Made by a program: the position numbers and the translations under genes | Shown here: piece by piece, positions 40,105-48,353 of the stretch | How positions within the stretch are numbered: position 1 is the first letter of the stretch | How the letters are laid out: the number at the start of each line of letters is the position of its first letter | Source: JBBIQV01 sp964555285 | Lineage (GTDB): Bacteria; Nitrospirota; Nitrospiria; Nitrospirales; Nitrospiraceae | Assembly: GCA_964555285.1 (NCBI GenBank) | Contig: CAZKRM010000004.1 | Coordinates: forward strand, 77,835-141,834 | DNA: 64,000 nucleotides | Direction: 5' to 3' | Notes under the pieces: model-generated | Told to the model about the DNA's origin: nothing | Seen by the model: only the letters and a program-made list of their open reading frames with translations | The model's database searches: none

Positions 40105-40875
40105 TTACAGCATGCCTTCGATCGGGCTACTGGCCGTCGCGTAGAGCTTCCGCGGAATGCGTCCGGCTTTGTAGGCCAACCGGCCGGCATACACCGCATA
40201 CTTCATCGCTTCGGCCATGGCGAGGGGATCCCGGGCGCCCGCGATGGCGGTATTCATCAGCACCGCATCCGCGCCATACTCCATGGCCAGTGCGGCATCA
40301 GAGGCGGTCCCCACTCCTGCATCCACGATGATGGGCACCTTGACCGTCTCCATGATGATCTTGAGGTTGTAGGGATTCCGAATACCGAGGCCGGAGCCGA
40401 TCGGTGCCGCCAGCGGCATGACGGCGGGACAACCGATGTCCACCAGCTTCTTGGCGACCACCGGATCGTCGTTCGTGTAGGGCAACACGATGAAACCTTC
40501 TTTGATCAGAATCGTGGCCGCTTCGAGCAGCCCTGCCGTATCGGGAAACAGCGTGCGCTCGTCTCCGATCACCTCCAACTTCACCAGATCCGATACGCCG
40601 GCCGCCTGAGCCAATCGCGCATAACGGACAGCGTCTTCGACGGTGTAACATCCGGCCGTATTCGGAAGGATCGTGTACTTCTTTGGATCGAGATAATCCA
40701 GGAGATTCTCACGAGAGCGATCCGTGATATTCACCCGCCGAACCGCCACCGTCACCACATCCGCGCCCGAAGCCTCGATCGCCTTCTGCGTCTCGATCAA
40801 GTCCTTATATTTTCCCGTCCCGACCCAGAGCCGCGACGTAAACTCCCGCCCCGCAATCACCAATCGATCGTTCAT
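40105..40875 (-). CDS. thiG: Thiazole synthase ThiG
   Basis: 256 residues with the ThiG barrel: REFTSRLWVGTGKYKDLIET, ASGADVVTVAVRRVNITD, LEVIGDERTLFPDTAGLLEA, GSGLGIRNPYNLKIIME, VPIIVDAGVGTASDAALAME and GADAVLMNTAIAGARDPLAM. It builds the thiazole ring from DXP, dehydroglycine and the sulfur carried by ThiS thiocarboxylate. Its ATG overlaps the thiS stop (ATGA), so the two partners are coupled. No ThiF or ThiO gene is present in the window. Confidence 0.95.
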   Translation of the reverse strand: MNDRLVIAGREFTSRLWVGTGKYKDLIETQKAIEASGADVVTVAVRRVNITDRSRENLLDYLDPKKYTILPNTAGCYTVEDAVRYARLAQAAGVSDLVKLEVIGDERTLFPDTAGLLEAATILIKEGFIVLPYTNDDPVVAKKLVDIGCPAVMPLAAPIGSGLGIRNPYNLKIIMETVKVPIIVDAGVGTASDAALAMEYGADAVLMNTAIAGARDPLAMAEAMKYAVYAGRLAYKAGRIPRKLYATASSPIEGML

Positions 40876-41210
40876 GGCGTTTCACCATTCCTTGCAACGG
40901 AGGCCGTCGAGGGAGCCTCCACTTGCGCGCGTCGAGCGAGCACATTCTGATGTGCGGGCTCCGCGAGCACGGAGGCTCCCTCGACGGCCTCCTGCCCACT
41001 TCCTCCTCCGATCAAACTCAAAATCTCCACCCGGTCCCCATCGTGCAGGCTGCGCGTCGCGAAGTCGTTCCGATCCAGGATCTCGAGATTCAGCTCGACA
41101 GCCACGCGATCCGGCTTGAGATCCAGTTCTCGCAACAAGTCGGCGATGGTGCGGTCCGGGCTCCACCCACGCGCTTCGCCGTTCACCTGAATCTGAATCG
41201 CGCGCGACAT
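40872..41210 (-). CDS. thiS: Sulfur carrier ThiS with an unusual C-terminal tail
   Basis: The first 70 residues are a normal beta-grasp ThiS: IQIQVNGEARGWSPDRTIAD, LLRELDLKPDRVAVELN, DGDRVEILSLIGGG. ThiS must end in Gly-Gly so that ThiF can adenylate it and sulfur can be attached. Here 42 more residues follow (SGQEAVEGASVLAEPAHQNV...), encoded largely by a 94-base palindromic insert. Either the tail is removed by a protease, the gene is impaired, or another carrier is used. A TTGACA/TAGGAT promoter ends 6 bases before the ATG. Confidence 0.85.
   Translation of the reverse strand: MSRAIQIQVNGEARGWSPDRTIADLLRELDLKPDRVAVELNLEILDRNDFATRSLHDGDRVEILSLIGGGSGQEAVEGASVLAEPAHQNVLARRAQVEAPSTASVARNGETP
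40899..40992. repeat. 94-bp palindromic insert in the 3' end of thiS
   Basis: GGAGGCCGTCGAGGGAGCCT(CC) at 40899-40920 is a perfect inverted repeat of 40971-40992 (22 bases each). A second perfect stem, GCACAT/ATGTGC, lies at the centre (40940-40955). The insert keeps the reading frame, like the palindromic elements described inside Rickettsia genes. No second copy was noticed in this window. Confidence 0.85.
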
Positions 41211-41216
41211 CGGATC

Positions 41217-41246
41217 ATCCTAGGGGACCAGAAAACCCATTGTCAA
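41217..41246 (-). promoter_or_regulatory. Promoter of thiSGE, near-leaderless
   Basis: On the reverse strand TTGACA (41246-41241) and TAGGAT (41222-41217) are 18 bases apart. Transcription would begin at or next to the thiS start codon at 41210, implying a leaderless or nearly leaderless mRNA. The region has no TPP riboswitch signature (no CUGAGA box or paired GACCC..GGAUAA motifs). Confidence 0.55.
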
Positions 41247-41317
41247 CCAAGACACGGCACGGACTGGAAGTCCAACGCAGAGCCCGCTAGGATGGTGCCG
41301 CCTATTTGGAATCGCGC

Positions 41318-41788
41318 ATGCACGAACAGAACAACCGTCTGGCAGCGCTCTTTCGATCGCTGGCAGACCGGCTCGCCACCCAACGTGCCAATCCCTATCG
41401 GATTCGCGCCTACCGGCGAGCCGCCGACTCGATCCTGGCCTTGCACGAGGAGATTGCAGCCGTTGCTGCACGAGGAGCCCTGGAGGAGATCCCCGGAGTG
41501 GGGCGAGATCTGGCGGACAAGATCCGGGAGTTCCTGGCCATCGGAACGCTCCGAGCTTATGAAGAACTGAACCAGCCGCTGCCCGAGGAGGTGGCCGCCT
41601 GGAAGACACTCCCCGGGCTGTCGGAATCGCTCATCGGTTATCTCTATTACCGACTCGGAATTCGAACGCTGGCCGATCTCGAGACCATAGTCCAATCCCA
41701 CCTACTCCGGACGATGCCTGGGTTTGCCGGGTCAGAAGACACCTTGCTCCACGCCATTCGTGCCAAGCAGCAGGAGCATGCTGATTAA
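41318..41788 (+). CDS. Stand-alone PolX-type N-terminal (8-kDa/HhH) domain protein
   Basis: 156 residues. NNRLAALFRSLADRLATQRA, NPYRIRAYRRAADSILALHE, and two helix-hairpin-helix parts (ALEEIPGVGRDLADKIREFL; KTLPGLSESLIGYLYYRLGI) match the first 150 residues of family X DNA polymerases. The palm with the catalytic Asp triad and the PHP domain are absent. Such a protein could bind gapped or nicked DNA without polymerising. It ends convergent with ctpA, overlapping it by 4 bases. ATG 41318 is taken; an in-frame TTG lies at 41306. Confidence 0.72.
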   Translation: MHEQNNRLAALFRSLADRLATQRANPYRIRAYRRAADSILALHEEIAAVAARGALEEIPGVGRDLADKIREFLAIGTLRAYEELNQPLPEEVAAWKTLPGLSESLIGYLYYRLGIRTLADLETIVQSHLLRTMPGFAGSEDTLLHAIRAKQQEHAD

Positions 41789-43134
41789 GAGGGCCGAAGC
41801 TCCTTGAAGATCTTCCAGGTCTTGAGGAGCTCGACCGCCTTCTGCAACTGGACATCTTCTTCAACAGACGGCTCACTCCCCGCCTCTACGCCGGGCTGAG
41901 TGCCATTGCGATGAGCGGGGTCTTCCGGCGCGCGTCCCGCAGGGGGTGTCGGCTCTTTGTCTTTGCCGGCCGAGGGCTTAGCCGGCTTCGTGTCCGGTTC
42001 TTTCTCCTTGTCGCCGGCTTTCGCGACAACGGTCGGTTGTGCCTTCACCACGATGTCGGGGGTGATGCCGGTCGATTGGATGGAACGGCCTTTCGGCGTG
42101 TAGTACTTCGCCGTCGTGAGACGCAGACCCGACCCGTCCCCTAACGGCAAGATCGTCTGGACCGATCCTTTGCCGAATGTCGTGGCCCCGACGACCACGG
42201 CACGGCCATAGTCCTGCAACGCGCCGGCGACGATCTCCGATGCGCTGGCCGACCCTTCATTGACAAGAACGATCATCGGGTAATCCTCGAGCTGCTCCTT
42301 GGTCTTCGAGAACCATTCGTCCTTCTTCCCCTCCCGGCTCTTGGTGTAGACGATCAGCTTGCCGCTCCCCACAAACTGCTCGGACACGTCCACGGATGCG
42401 GTCAGCAACCCACCGGGATTGTTCCGCAAGTCCAGGATCGTCGATTGCAACTTCTGTTCACGGAACTGCTTCAGGATACGGCTGAGATCCCGCCCCGTCG
42501 CTTCCTGGAACTGCGTGAGACGCACATAGCCGATCGTGTTGTCGATCACCTTGGATTTGACGCTCTCGATCTTGATGATATCCCGCACCAGCGTGAACAG
42601 CAGCGGGTCTTGCACGCCGTCGCGCTGGACGGTCAGATTGACCTTGGTCCCCTTCGGCCCGCGCATTTTCTGGACCGCGTCCATGAGCGTGAGGTCCTTC
42701 GTGGGCTCATCGTTCACCTTCGTAATGTAGTCGCCCGATTTGATCCCGGCCCGGTGTGCCGGAGTTCCTTCGATCGGTGCGATGACCGCCAAGCGATTCT
42801 CCTTCACGCCGATCTGGATGCCGACTCCACCGAACTCACCCTTCGTTTCGACCTGCATTTCTTTATACATCTCCGGCGTCATGTAGGCCGAATGGGGATC
42901 GAGTGTGGCGAGCATCCCTCGGATCGCCCCCTGCACCAAATCCTTGGGTTTGGTCTCATCGACATAATGCTTCTGAATCTGGCTCAAGACCTCGGAGAAC
43001 GTTTTCAACTCCTCGTACGTCTCCGTCGCGTGGCCGGTCCGTTCCCAGCCCTTGCCGATGAGGACCCCCGTGACCAAGGCCACGATCAACACCGGGCCCA
43101 CAAACCAGGCTCTGCGCCGCGGCTGCTGTTCCAT
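41785..43134 (-). CDS. ctpA: C-terminal processing peptidase CtpA (S41 family)
   Basis: 449 residues. N-terminal anchor (RAWFVGPVLIVALVTGVLIG), PDZ domain (GEFGGVGIQIGVKENRLAVI, GTPAHRAGIKSGDYITKVND), and protease core with the Ser in VNEGSASASEIVAGALQD and the Lys in GATTFGKGSVQTILPLG. S41 CTPs trim C-termini of periplasmic proteins and, with M23 activators such as EnvC, regulate peptidoglycan hydrolases. The C-terminus is a Lys/Pro-rich linker plus a conserved helix. ATG 43134 fits the family; the frame extends to 43212. Confidence 0.92.
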   Translation of the reverse strand: MEQQPRRRAWFVGPVLIVALVTGVLIGKGWERTGHATETYEELKTFSEVLSQIQKHYVDETKPKDLVQGAIRGMLATLDPHSAYMTPEMYKEMQVETKGEFGGVGIQIGVKENRLAVIAPIEGTPAHRAGIKSGDYITKVNDEPTKDLTLMDAVQKMRGPKGTKVNLTVQRDGVQDPLLFTLVRDIIKIESVKSKVIDNTIGYVRLTQFQEATGRDLSRILKQFREQKLQSTILDLRNNPGGLLTASVDVSEQFVGSGKLIVYTKSREGKKDEWFSKTKEQLEDYPMIVLVNEGSASASEIVAGALQDYGRAVVVGATTFGKGSVQTILPLGDGSGLRLTTAKYYTPKGRSIQSTGITPDIVVKAQPTVVAKAGDKEKEPDTKPAKPSAGKDKEPTPPAGRAPEDPAHRNGTQPGVEAGSEPSVEEDVQLQKAVELLKTWKIFKELRPS

Positions 43135-43159
43135 GATGACTCGTTCCTTTCTTGTCGGC

Positions 43160-44359
43160 CTACGACCGTTTGGCCAGCCACTGGAGGGGATCGACGGCTT
43201 CCGCCCCCTCACGAAGCTCGAAATAGAGTGTCTGTTCCCCGATCAATCCCGTATCGCCGGCTTCGCCGATCACCTGCCCGGCATCAACCCGCTGTCCCAC
43301 CGTCGTCAGGAGCTTGGACGCATGGGCATAGAGTGAAAAGAACCCGTTGGCGTGGTCTAAGATTATAACCAGTCCATAGCCTTTCAACCAGTCCGCATAG
43401 ACGGCCGACCCCGGCATCACGGCTCGGATGTCGCTCCCCTCGGTCGTCCGGATCTCGATCCCCTTGCGTTGAATATAGGTGTTAAAGGTGTGGTGCTTCT
43501 GACGCCCGAAGAACGACACCACCTGCCCATCGGCCGGCCAGGGCAGCGCCCCTCTGACACCGCGCGGCAGCGTAGGGGCGGGCTGCGGGCGGGCGGCCAA
43601 AGCCCGGCGGCGTTCCTCCAGCTCACGGAGCAAGCTGTCCACCCGGGCGGCGGACCGTTCGAGTTCTTCGACCGCGCGTTCAAAGGATTCTTTTTGCTGT
43701 GTGATCTTGGCCAGGAAGACGCGCTTCTCCTTCCGCAGCTCCTGGATCTCCCCCAGTTTCTTTTCTGTCCCTTCTCGATAGGCCAGCATCCCCGCCCGCG
43801 CCTCAGCCCGTTGCTGCTCCGCCTGCTCCATCCACGCGACATCCTTCCGATACGACTCCATGATCTGGTACTCGCGCTGGGACACTGCAGAGAGGTACTG
43901 GAACCGCCGCTGAAAATCGCCATACGAGGCCGACGCCAGCAAGGCTTTCAAATAGCCCAGTCGCCCTTCCTGATATTGGACGCGGAGTCGCGCAAGAATC
44001 GCTTGGCGCCGGTCCTGAATGCCGGAGCGGAGGTCGTCCAATTGCGCATTGATCTCGTCGATTTCCCGATCCTTCTTCTTGAGTTTGCGGGAAATATCCT
44101 GATGCTCCTGTCGATAGCGGACGAGCCGTTCGTCCAACGTCTGGAGTCCTTGCAGCAGCGACTCCCGCTTCTTCTCCGCTTCATCGGCCCGCCGGCGCTT
44201 CTCCTCGATTTTGTCCTTCAATTCATCGAGTGTCTTCCGTTCCTGTTCGATTTTGTTGGCGATCGGGTCCTTGCGATCATGCTCTGCCAAGGCCGCCGAT
44301 CCGAGCGGCAGCGCGAGAGCCGCTACCAACGCCGCAAGATGGCGCACCATCGGTCTCAT
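43160..44359 (-). CDS. envC: Murein hydrolase activator EnvC (M23 domain)
   Basis: 399 residues. Signal peptide (about 1-25, LAALVAALALPLGSAALA), two long coiled coils (about 30-250, ERKTLDELKDKIEEKRRRAD) and a C-terminal LytM domain with GSDIRAVMPGSAVYADWLKG. In active M23 enzymes HxxxD and HxH bind zinc; here only LDHANGFFSLYAHAS-type remnants remain, so it is an activator of amidases, as in EnvC. It docks to the periplasmic coil of FtsX. The start overlaps the ftsX stop (ATGA), so it is co-translated with the FtsEX transporter. Confidence 0.9.
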   Translation of the reverse strand: MRPMVRHLAALVAALALPLGSAALAEHDRKDPIANKIEQERKTLDELKDKIEEKRRRADEAEKKRESLLQGLQTLDERLVRYRQEHQDISRKLKKKDREIDEINAQLDDLRSGIQDRRQAILARLRVQYQEGRLGYLKALLASASYGDFQRRFQYLSAVSQREYQIMESYRKDVAWMEQAEQQRAEARAGMLAYREGTEKKLGEIQELRKEKRVFLAKITQQKESFERAVEELERSAARVDSLLRELEERRRALAARPQPAPTLPRGVRGALPWPADGQVVSFFGRQKHHTFNTYIQRKGIEIRTTEGSDIRAVMPGSAVYADWLKGYGLVIILDHANGFFSLYAHASKLLTTVGQRVDAGQVIGEAGDTGLIGEQTLYFELREGAEAVDPLQWLAKRS

Positions 44360-45255
44360 GCCCGTCCCTCGCCGAACCGCAGCAACGACGCAAGACTCCC
44401 CGCGAATCCCAAGACCACACCGACCGCCACCAACAGCGCACAGATATGAAAGGGAAAGAACGTGAGCCAGGACTCCACGCCGAGGAACCGATGACCCCCA
44501 CGAGCCTGTTGGCGGAAGAGTTCGAAGCCGACTTTGAGCATCACCAACGACAACGCACTTCCCAGCGCGCCCAGCAGCGCACCCTCGAGCAGATAGGGAA
44601 TCCGCACGAAGGACTTGGTGGCCCCGATGAGCTGTAAGATCTCGATCTCACCCCGCCTCGCGTAGAGGGTGAGCCGAATGGTGTTGGCAATGATCGTGAC
44701 CGAGGCGGTGGAGAGAATGAGCCCCACCCCAATTGCCGCCAGCTCGATAGAGCGGGTCATGGTCGCCAAGGTTTCGATCCAGTCCTGACTATACTCCACC
44801 TGCGCGACCCCTGGGAGCGATTTCGTCCGCTCTGCCCACCGTTTCACGGCGTCGGACGATTGAAATTGCGGCGCCACCTTGACGACGAAGGACGCCGGCA
44901 ACGGATTCTGCCCCAGCCCTTCCAGCAAATGGGACTCCGACGGAAACTGCGATTGGAACTCTGCGAGCGCCTGCTCCTTGGAGACATACGCGACGGAGGC
45001 GACCGCGCGATCAGCGTTCAGCCGCTGATCGAGATCCGCGATCGCCTCTTTGGACAGGTTGTCGGCGACATAGACGGCAACCTTCACGTCTTCTTGCAAG
45101 GTGCCGGCAAGCGCCCGCACATTCACATACAGGAGCAGAAAGACACCCACGCAGGCGAAGGTGAAGGCGGTGGTGGCGACGGCCACGACCGTCGTCGTGC
45201 GGTTGGTCCGCATGTTCGCAACCGCTTCCCGCAGCAAATAGAAGAGCGTCCTCAT
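44356..45255 (-). CDS. ftsX: Cell division ABC transporter permease FtsX
   Basis: 299 residues. MRTLFYLLREAVANMRTNRT start, first membrane helix (ATTAFTFACVGVFLLLYVNV), a large periplasmic domain (about 50-165, with AVYVADNLSKEAIADLDQRL), then three helices in the C-terminal half (ELAAIGVGLILSTASVTIIA; GALLGALGSALSLVMLKVGF; ICALLVAVGVVLGFAGSLAS). With FtsE it couples ATP hydrolysis to EnvC-controlled septal wall splitting. ATG 45255 overlaps the ftsE stop; the frame is open to 45486. Confidence 0.93.
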   Translation of the reverse strand: MRTLFYLLREAVANMRTNRTTTVVAVATTAFTFACVGVFLLLYVNVRALAGTLQEDVKVAVYVADNLSKEAIADLDQRLNADRAVASVAYVSKEQALAEFQSQFPSESHLLEGLGQNPLPASFVVKVAPQFQSSDAVKRWAERTKSLPGVAQVEYSQDWIETLATMTRSIELAAIGVGLILSTASVTIIANTIRLTLYARRGEIEILQLIGATKSFVRIPYLLEGALLGALGSALSLVMLKVGFELFRQQARGGHRFLGVESWLTFFPFHICALLVAVGVVLGFAGSLASLLRFGEGRA

Positions 45256-45920
45256 GCGCCGACCCGCTGCTCCGGCATTGCGCGGCCCTGTGCCAACGTG
45301 ACCACCCGGCCGTTGACCTGAGCCATCACCTGAGGGTCGTGCGTGGCCACCATGACGGTCGTCCCGCGCGCGTTGATCAGCTTGAAGAGTTCGATGATCT
45401 CGCTCGTCAACTCGGGATCCAGATTCCCGGTCGGCTCGTCCGCCAGCAGGATGATCGGGCCGTTCACAATCGCGCGGGCGATGCACACGCGCTGCTGTTC
45501 ACCGGTCGACAAGCCGGCCGGCAACTGTTCTTTCTTGTGCTCGACCCCCACCGCTTTCAAGGCTTCGCTGACTTTCCGCCTGACATCGAGGCCCGAAGCG
45601 CCCTGTACGAGCAGCGGCAACGCGACATTATCGAACACGGTTTTCTTCGGCAGCAGGCGGAAGTCCTGAAACACGATCCCCATGCGCCGGCGCAGGTAGG
45701 GAATCTCCGATGGCTTCAGCTTGGTGATGTGCCGGCCTTGGATGAGGATGTCCCCTTCATCGGGCTGCTCGGCCCCGATCAGCAGCCTGAGCAGCGTCGA
45801 TTTCCCCGCGCCGCTCGGCCCCATCAAGAGAACGAATTCCCCTTTCTCGACTTCCAATGTGATGTCGGCCAACGCAGTGCGCCGGCCGTACACTTTGGAG
45901 ACATGAAGGAGTCGAATCAT
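45252..45920 (-). CDS. ftsE: Cell division ATP-binding protein FtsE
   Basis: 222 residues. MIRLLHVSKVYGRRTALADI, Walker A GPSGAGKSTLLRL, Q-loop YLRRRMGIVFQDFRLLPKKT, signature LSTGEQQRVCIARA, Walker B ILLADEPTGNLDPE and H-loop VATHD. It energises FtsX at the division site. The frame opens at 45938, but ATG 45920 gives the family N-terminus. In order with ftsX and envC. Confidence 0.96.
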   Translation of the reverse strand: MIRLLHVSKVYGRRTALADITLEVEKGEFVLLMGPSGAGKSTLLRLLIGAEQPDEGDILIQGRHITKLKPSEIPYLRRRMGIVFQDFRLLPKKTVFDNVALPLLVQGASGLDVRRKVSEALKAVGVEHKKEQLPAGLSTGEQQRVCIARAIVNGPIILLADEPTGNLDPELTSEIIELFKLINARGTTVMVATHDPQVMAQVNGRVVTLAQGRAMPEQRVGA

Positions 45921-45996
45921 GATGGGAAAACCCGTCACTCGTCAACGGCAAGGAGAGGCAGCGGCCCTACCGCTCATGACCATCGACCTCCCTGCC

Positions 45997-46383
45997 TCAC
46001 CAGCGAAGGTCTTCACCCGGCACCTCAAAGGCATTGGGAATGTGCTCAATACGATCCGCGTTCCCCTGCGCATCATGCACAAGCACAACGTCAAAGCGAC
46101 AGAGCTGATCCCGCAGCCGATGCCGGGCAAGATACTGCGCCGCCAGGCGCACCAGCCTGGCTTGTTTTCGTCCATCCACGGCGTACACCGCACCACCGAA
46201 TGCATGCGTACGACGCGCTTTCACCTCCACGAACACGAGCACCTGACCATCCTGCGCGACGAGATCCAGTTCCCCGGAAGACGATCGGGCGTTCCGATCG
46301 AGAATCCGGTATCCCTTGCTACAGAGATACCGTTCAGCGTCCGATTCCCCCTGCTGCCCGAACAACTGCCGCGCATCCAGCAT
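45997..46383 (-). CDS. YraN/UPF0102 family nuclease-like protein
   Basis: 128 residues. GQQGESDAERYLCSKGYRIL, then SGELDLVAQDGQVLVFVEVK with the PD-(D/E)xK nuclease-like core (E..D..VEVK), and AVDGRKQARLVRLAAQYLA. The family is widely conserved next to rnhB, as here (22-base gap), and its exact role in DNA or RNA handling is not settled. The 3' end lies 76 bases upstream of ftsE. Confidence 0.9.
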   Translation of the reverse strand: MLDARQLFGQQGESDAERYLCSKGYRILDRNARSSSGELDLVAQDGQVLVFVEVKARRTHAFGGAVYAVDGRKQARLVRLAAQYLARHRLRDQLCRFDVVLVHDAQGNADRIEHIPNAFEVPGEDLRW

Positions 46384-46405
46384 AGACCCCCGACAGAGCT
46401 CCCGT

Positions 46406-47047
46406 TTAGTGTCCAGCGATCGCCGGATGCTGTGTAGCCCGTACCAGACATTCCTGAACCGGACGAAACGAGCGCCGATGGATGGCGCAGGGACCGTGCT
46501 CGACCAGCAACCGACGATGCTCCTCCGTGCCGTATCCCTTGTGGACCGGAAAATTATACTGCGGATAGGTGCGGTGGAGCTCGACCATCAGGCGATCGCG
46601 AGTCACCTTGGCAATGATCGACGCAGCGGCGATGGAGACCGACAACCCGTCGCCTTTAATGATGGGACGTTGCGGGATTCCTGGACAGGACAGTGTCACG
46701 GCATCCGTCAGGAGGAAATCAGGAGGAGGAGCGATGCCCTCAACCGCTCGCCTCATGGCAAGGCGCGTGGCCTCCAGGATGTTCAGGGCGTCGATCTCCT
46801 GTTCACTCGCCGACCCGATCCCGATGGCCAGAGCCCGTTGCTGGATCACGTCGTACAGCGCATCCCGCGCGGACTCGGTAAGTTGCTTGGAGTCATCGAG
46901 CCCGGCGAGCCGGACACGCGCGGGGAGAATCACGGCCGCCGCCACCACGGGTCCCGCGAGCGGACCCCGGCCGGCCTCATCAAGACCGGCGACCCGGCGA
47001 TACCCACATCGCCGAGCTTCCGTCTCAAAATCATCGGTGGGGCCCAT
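46406..47047 (-). CDS. rnhB: Ribonuclease HII
   Basis: 213 residues. GYRRVAGLDEAGRGPLAGPV carries the first catalytic Asp and Glu, LDDSKQLTESARDALYDVIQ the RNase HII-type DSK, and VSIAAASIIAKVTRDRLMVE plus YPQYNFPVHKGYGTEEHRRL the remaining core. It cuts RNA in RNA-DNA hybrids and at single ribonucleotides in DNA. Gene order rplS-rnhB-yraN is conserved in bacteria. Confidence 0.95.
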   Translation of the reverse strand: MGPTDDFETEARRCGYRRVAGLDEAGRGPLAGPVVAAAVILPARVRLAGLDDSKQLTESARDALYDVIQQRALAIGIGSASEQEIDALNILEATRLAMRRAVEGIAPPPDFLLTDAVTLSCPGIPQRPIIKGDGLSVSIAAASIIAKVTRDRLMVELHRTYPQYNFPVHKGYGTEEHRRLLVEHGPCAIHRRSFRPVQECLVRATQHPAIAGH

Positions 47048-47146
47048 GCGGGTTCCTCCCGATCGGCTACCTCATGGGAATCCGGCGCGATGGCCGACGT
47101 CGGCCTGGGAATGGGATGAGAACTGTGCCGCGGACGCGACGTGCGA

Positions 47147-47560
47147 TCACTCGGCCGGAGCAGCCTTTTCCTTGTCGGCAGCCCGTCCGGCGCCGGCCTT
47201 GGCTTTAGGGTCTCCTACAAATTCGCGGTCTTCCACTTTAGCAAACTTGCCCTTCTTCTCCCGGAGATAGTACAACTTGGCACGTCGAACTTTGCCCTGG
47301 CGGGCGACGTCGACCTTTGTGACGATCGGCGAGTGAACCGGGAAAATCCGCTCGACCCCGACCCCATAGGACACTTTACGCACCGTGAATGTTTCGCTGT
47401 TGAGCGTCCCTTTTCGCGCGATCACCGTCCCCTCGAACACCTGAATCCGTTCCTTTTCGCCCTCGACCACTTTCACGTGTACACGCACCGTATCCCCGAT
47501 CTGGAATGCGGGCATCGTCTTCTTCGTGAGTGATTGTTCAATCCGTTGCAACCGATTCAT
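47147..47560 (-). CDS. rplS: 50S ribosomal protein L19
   Basis: 137 residues. MNRLQRIEQSLTKKTMPAFQ, VRVHVKVVEGEKERIQVFEG, TVIARKGTLNSETFTVRKVS, YGVGVERIFPVHSPIVTKVD, RAKLYYLREKKGKFAKV. The core is standard L19 (about 115 residues) with an extra Ala/Lys-rich tail. Located 5 bases after the trmD stop in the classical rpsP-rimM-trmD-rplS operon. Confidence 0.97.
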   Translation of the reverse strand: MNRLQRIEQSLTKKTMPAFQIGDTVRVHVKVVEGEKERIQVFEGTVIARKGTLNSETFTVRKVSYGVGVERIFPVHSPIVTKVDVARQGKVRRAKLYYLREKKGKFAKVEDREFVGDPKAKAGAGRAADKEKAAPAE

Positions 47561-47564
47561 ACCC

Positions 47565-48353
47565 TTACCCCTCCTCCCCACACTGAATAGGCGTCTCGTT
47601 CACGCCCTCTCGCACAATATCGTTGAGCAGTCGTTGATCCTCAACCGTCAGCACGCGATCTCGAAGCAAGTCCGGACGTTTCAGATAGGTATTGCGCAAC
47701 GCTTCCCGTCGCCGCCAGAGGCGAATCTCTTCGTGATGCCCGGACAACAACACCTCCGGCACCGTCATCCCGCGAAGCTCAGCCGGCCGCGTATAGTGCG
47801 GATACTCCAGTAACGACTCGTGAAAGGATTCCTCCGCAATGGACTCCGGATCGCCCAGCACGCCGGGAATCAGGCGGGCCGCGGCATCGATCATGACCAG
47901 AGCCGGCAGTTCTCCACCGGTCAACACATAGTCACCGACCGAGACCTCCTCCGGCTGAAGCCCCAGACGCACTCGTTCATCGATCCCTTCGTAATGGCCG
48001 CAGAGAAAGACCAGCCGGCGCGATTCACCGGCCAACTCCCGGGCAAAGTCCTGGGTGAACGGACGGCCCTGGGGTGACGGCATCAGTACCCGTAGCGATG
48101 TCCCAGACGTCCCCTCTTCGTACTCGGCGCGCAGCGCCTCCACAGCCCGAAAAATCGGCTCGGCCTTCATCACCATTCCCGCTCCACCGCCATAGGGAAC
48201 GTCATCGGCCGTCTTATGGCGATCCACGGTATAGTCCCGAAGATTCCGCACGCGGACGTCCAGCAGGCCCTTCTCTTGGGCGCGCTTCAAGATGCTCTGC
48301 CCCAACACGGGCGCGACCATCTCAGGAAACAGTGTCAGCACATCACACCGCAT
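47565..48353 (-). CDS. trmD: tRNA (guanine-N1)-methyltransferase TrmD
   Basis: 262 residues, SPOUT fold. MRCDVLTLFPEMVAPVLGQS, VRNLRDYTVDRHKTADDVPY, GGGAGMVMKAEPIFRAVEAL, the knot FLCGHYEGIDERVRLGLQPE, VSVGDYVLTGGELPALVMID and LPEYPHYTRP-like LLEYPHYTRPAELRG. It methylates G37 of tRNAs reading CNN codons to prevent frameshifting. Its start overlaps the end of rimM by 11 bases. ATG 48362 is a possible alternative. Confidence 0.97.
   Translation of the reverse strand: MRCDVLTLFPEMVAPVLGQSILKRAQEKGLLDVRVRNLRDYTVDRHKTADDVPYGGGAGMVMKAEPIFRAVEALRAEYEEGTSGTSLRVLMPSPQGRPFTQDFARELAGESRRLVFLCGHYEGIDERVRLGLQPEEVSVGDYVLTGGELPALVMIDAAARLIPGVLGDPESIAEESFHESLLEYPHYTRPAELRGMTVPEVLLSGHHEEIRLWRRREALRNTYLKRPDLLRDRVLTVEDQRLLNDIVREGVNETPIQCGEEG

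Noticed and set aside
41211..41317. TPP riboswitch upstream of thiS.
   Set aside because: No CUGAGA element or second conserved helix was found, and the promoter leaves no leader.
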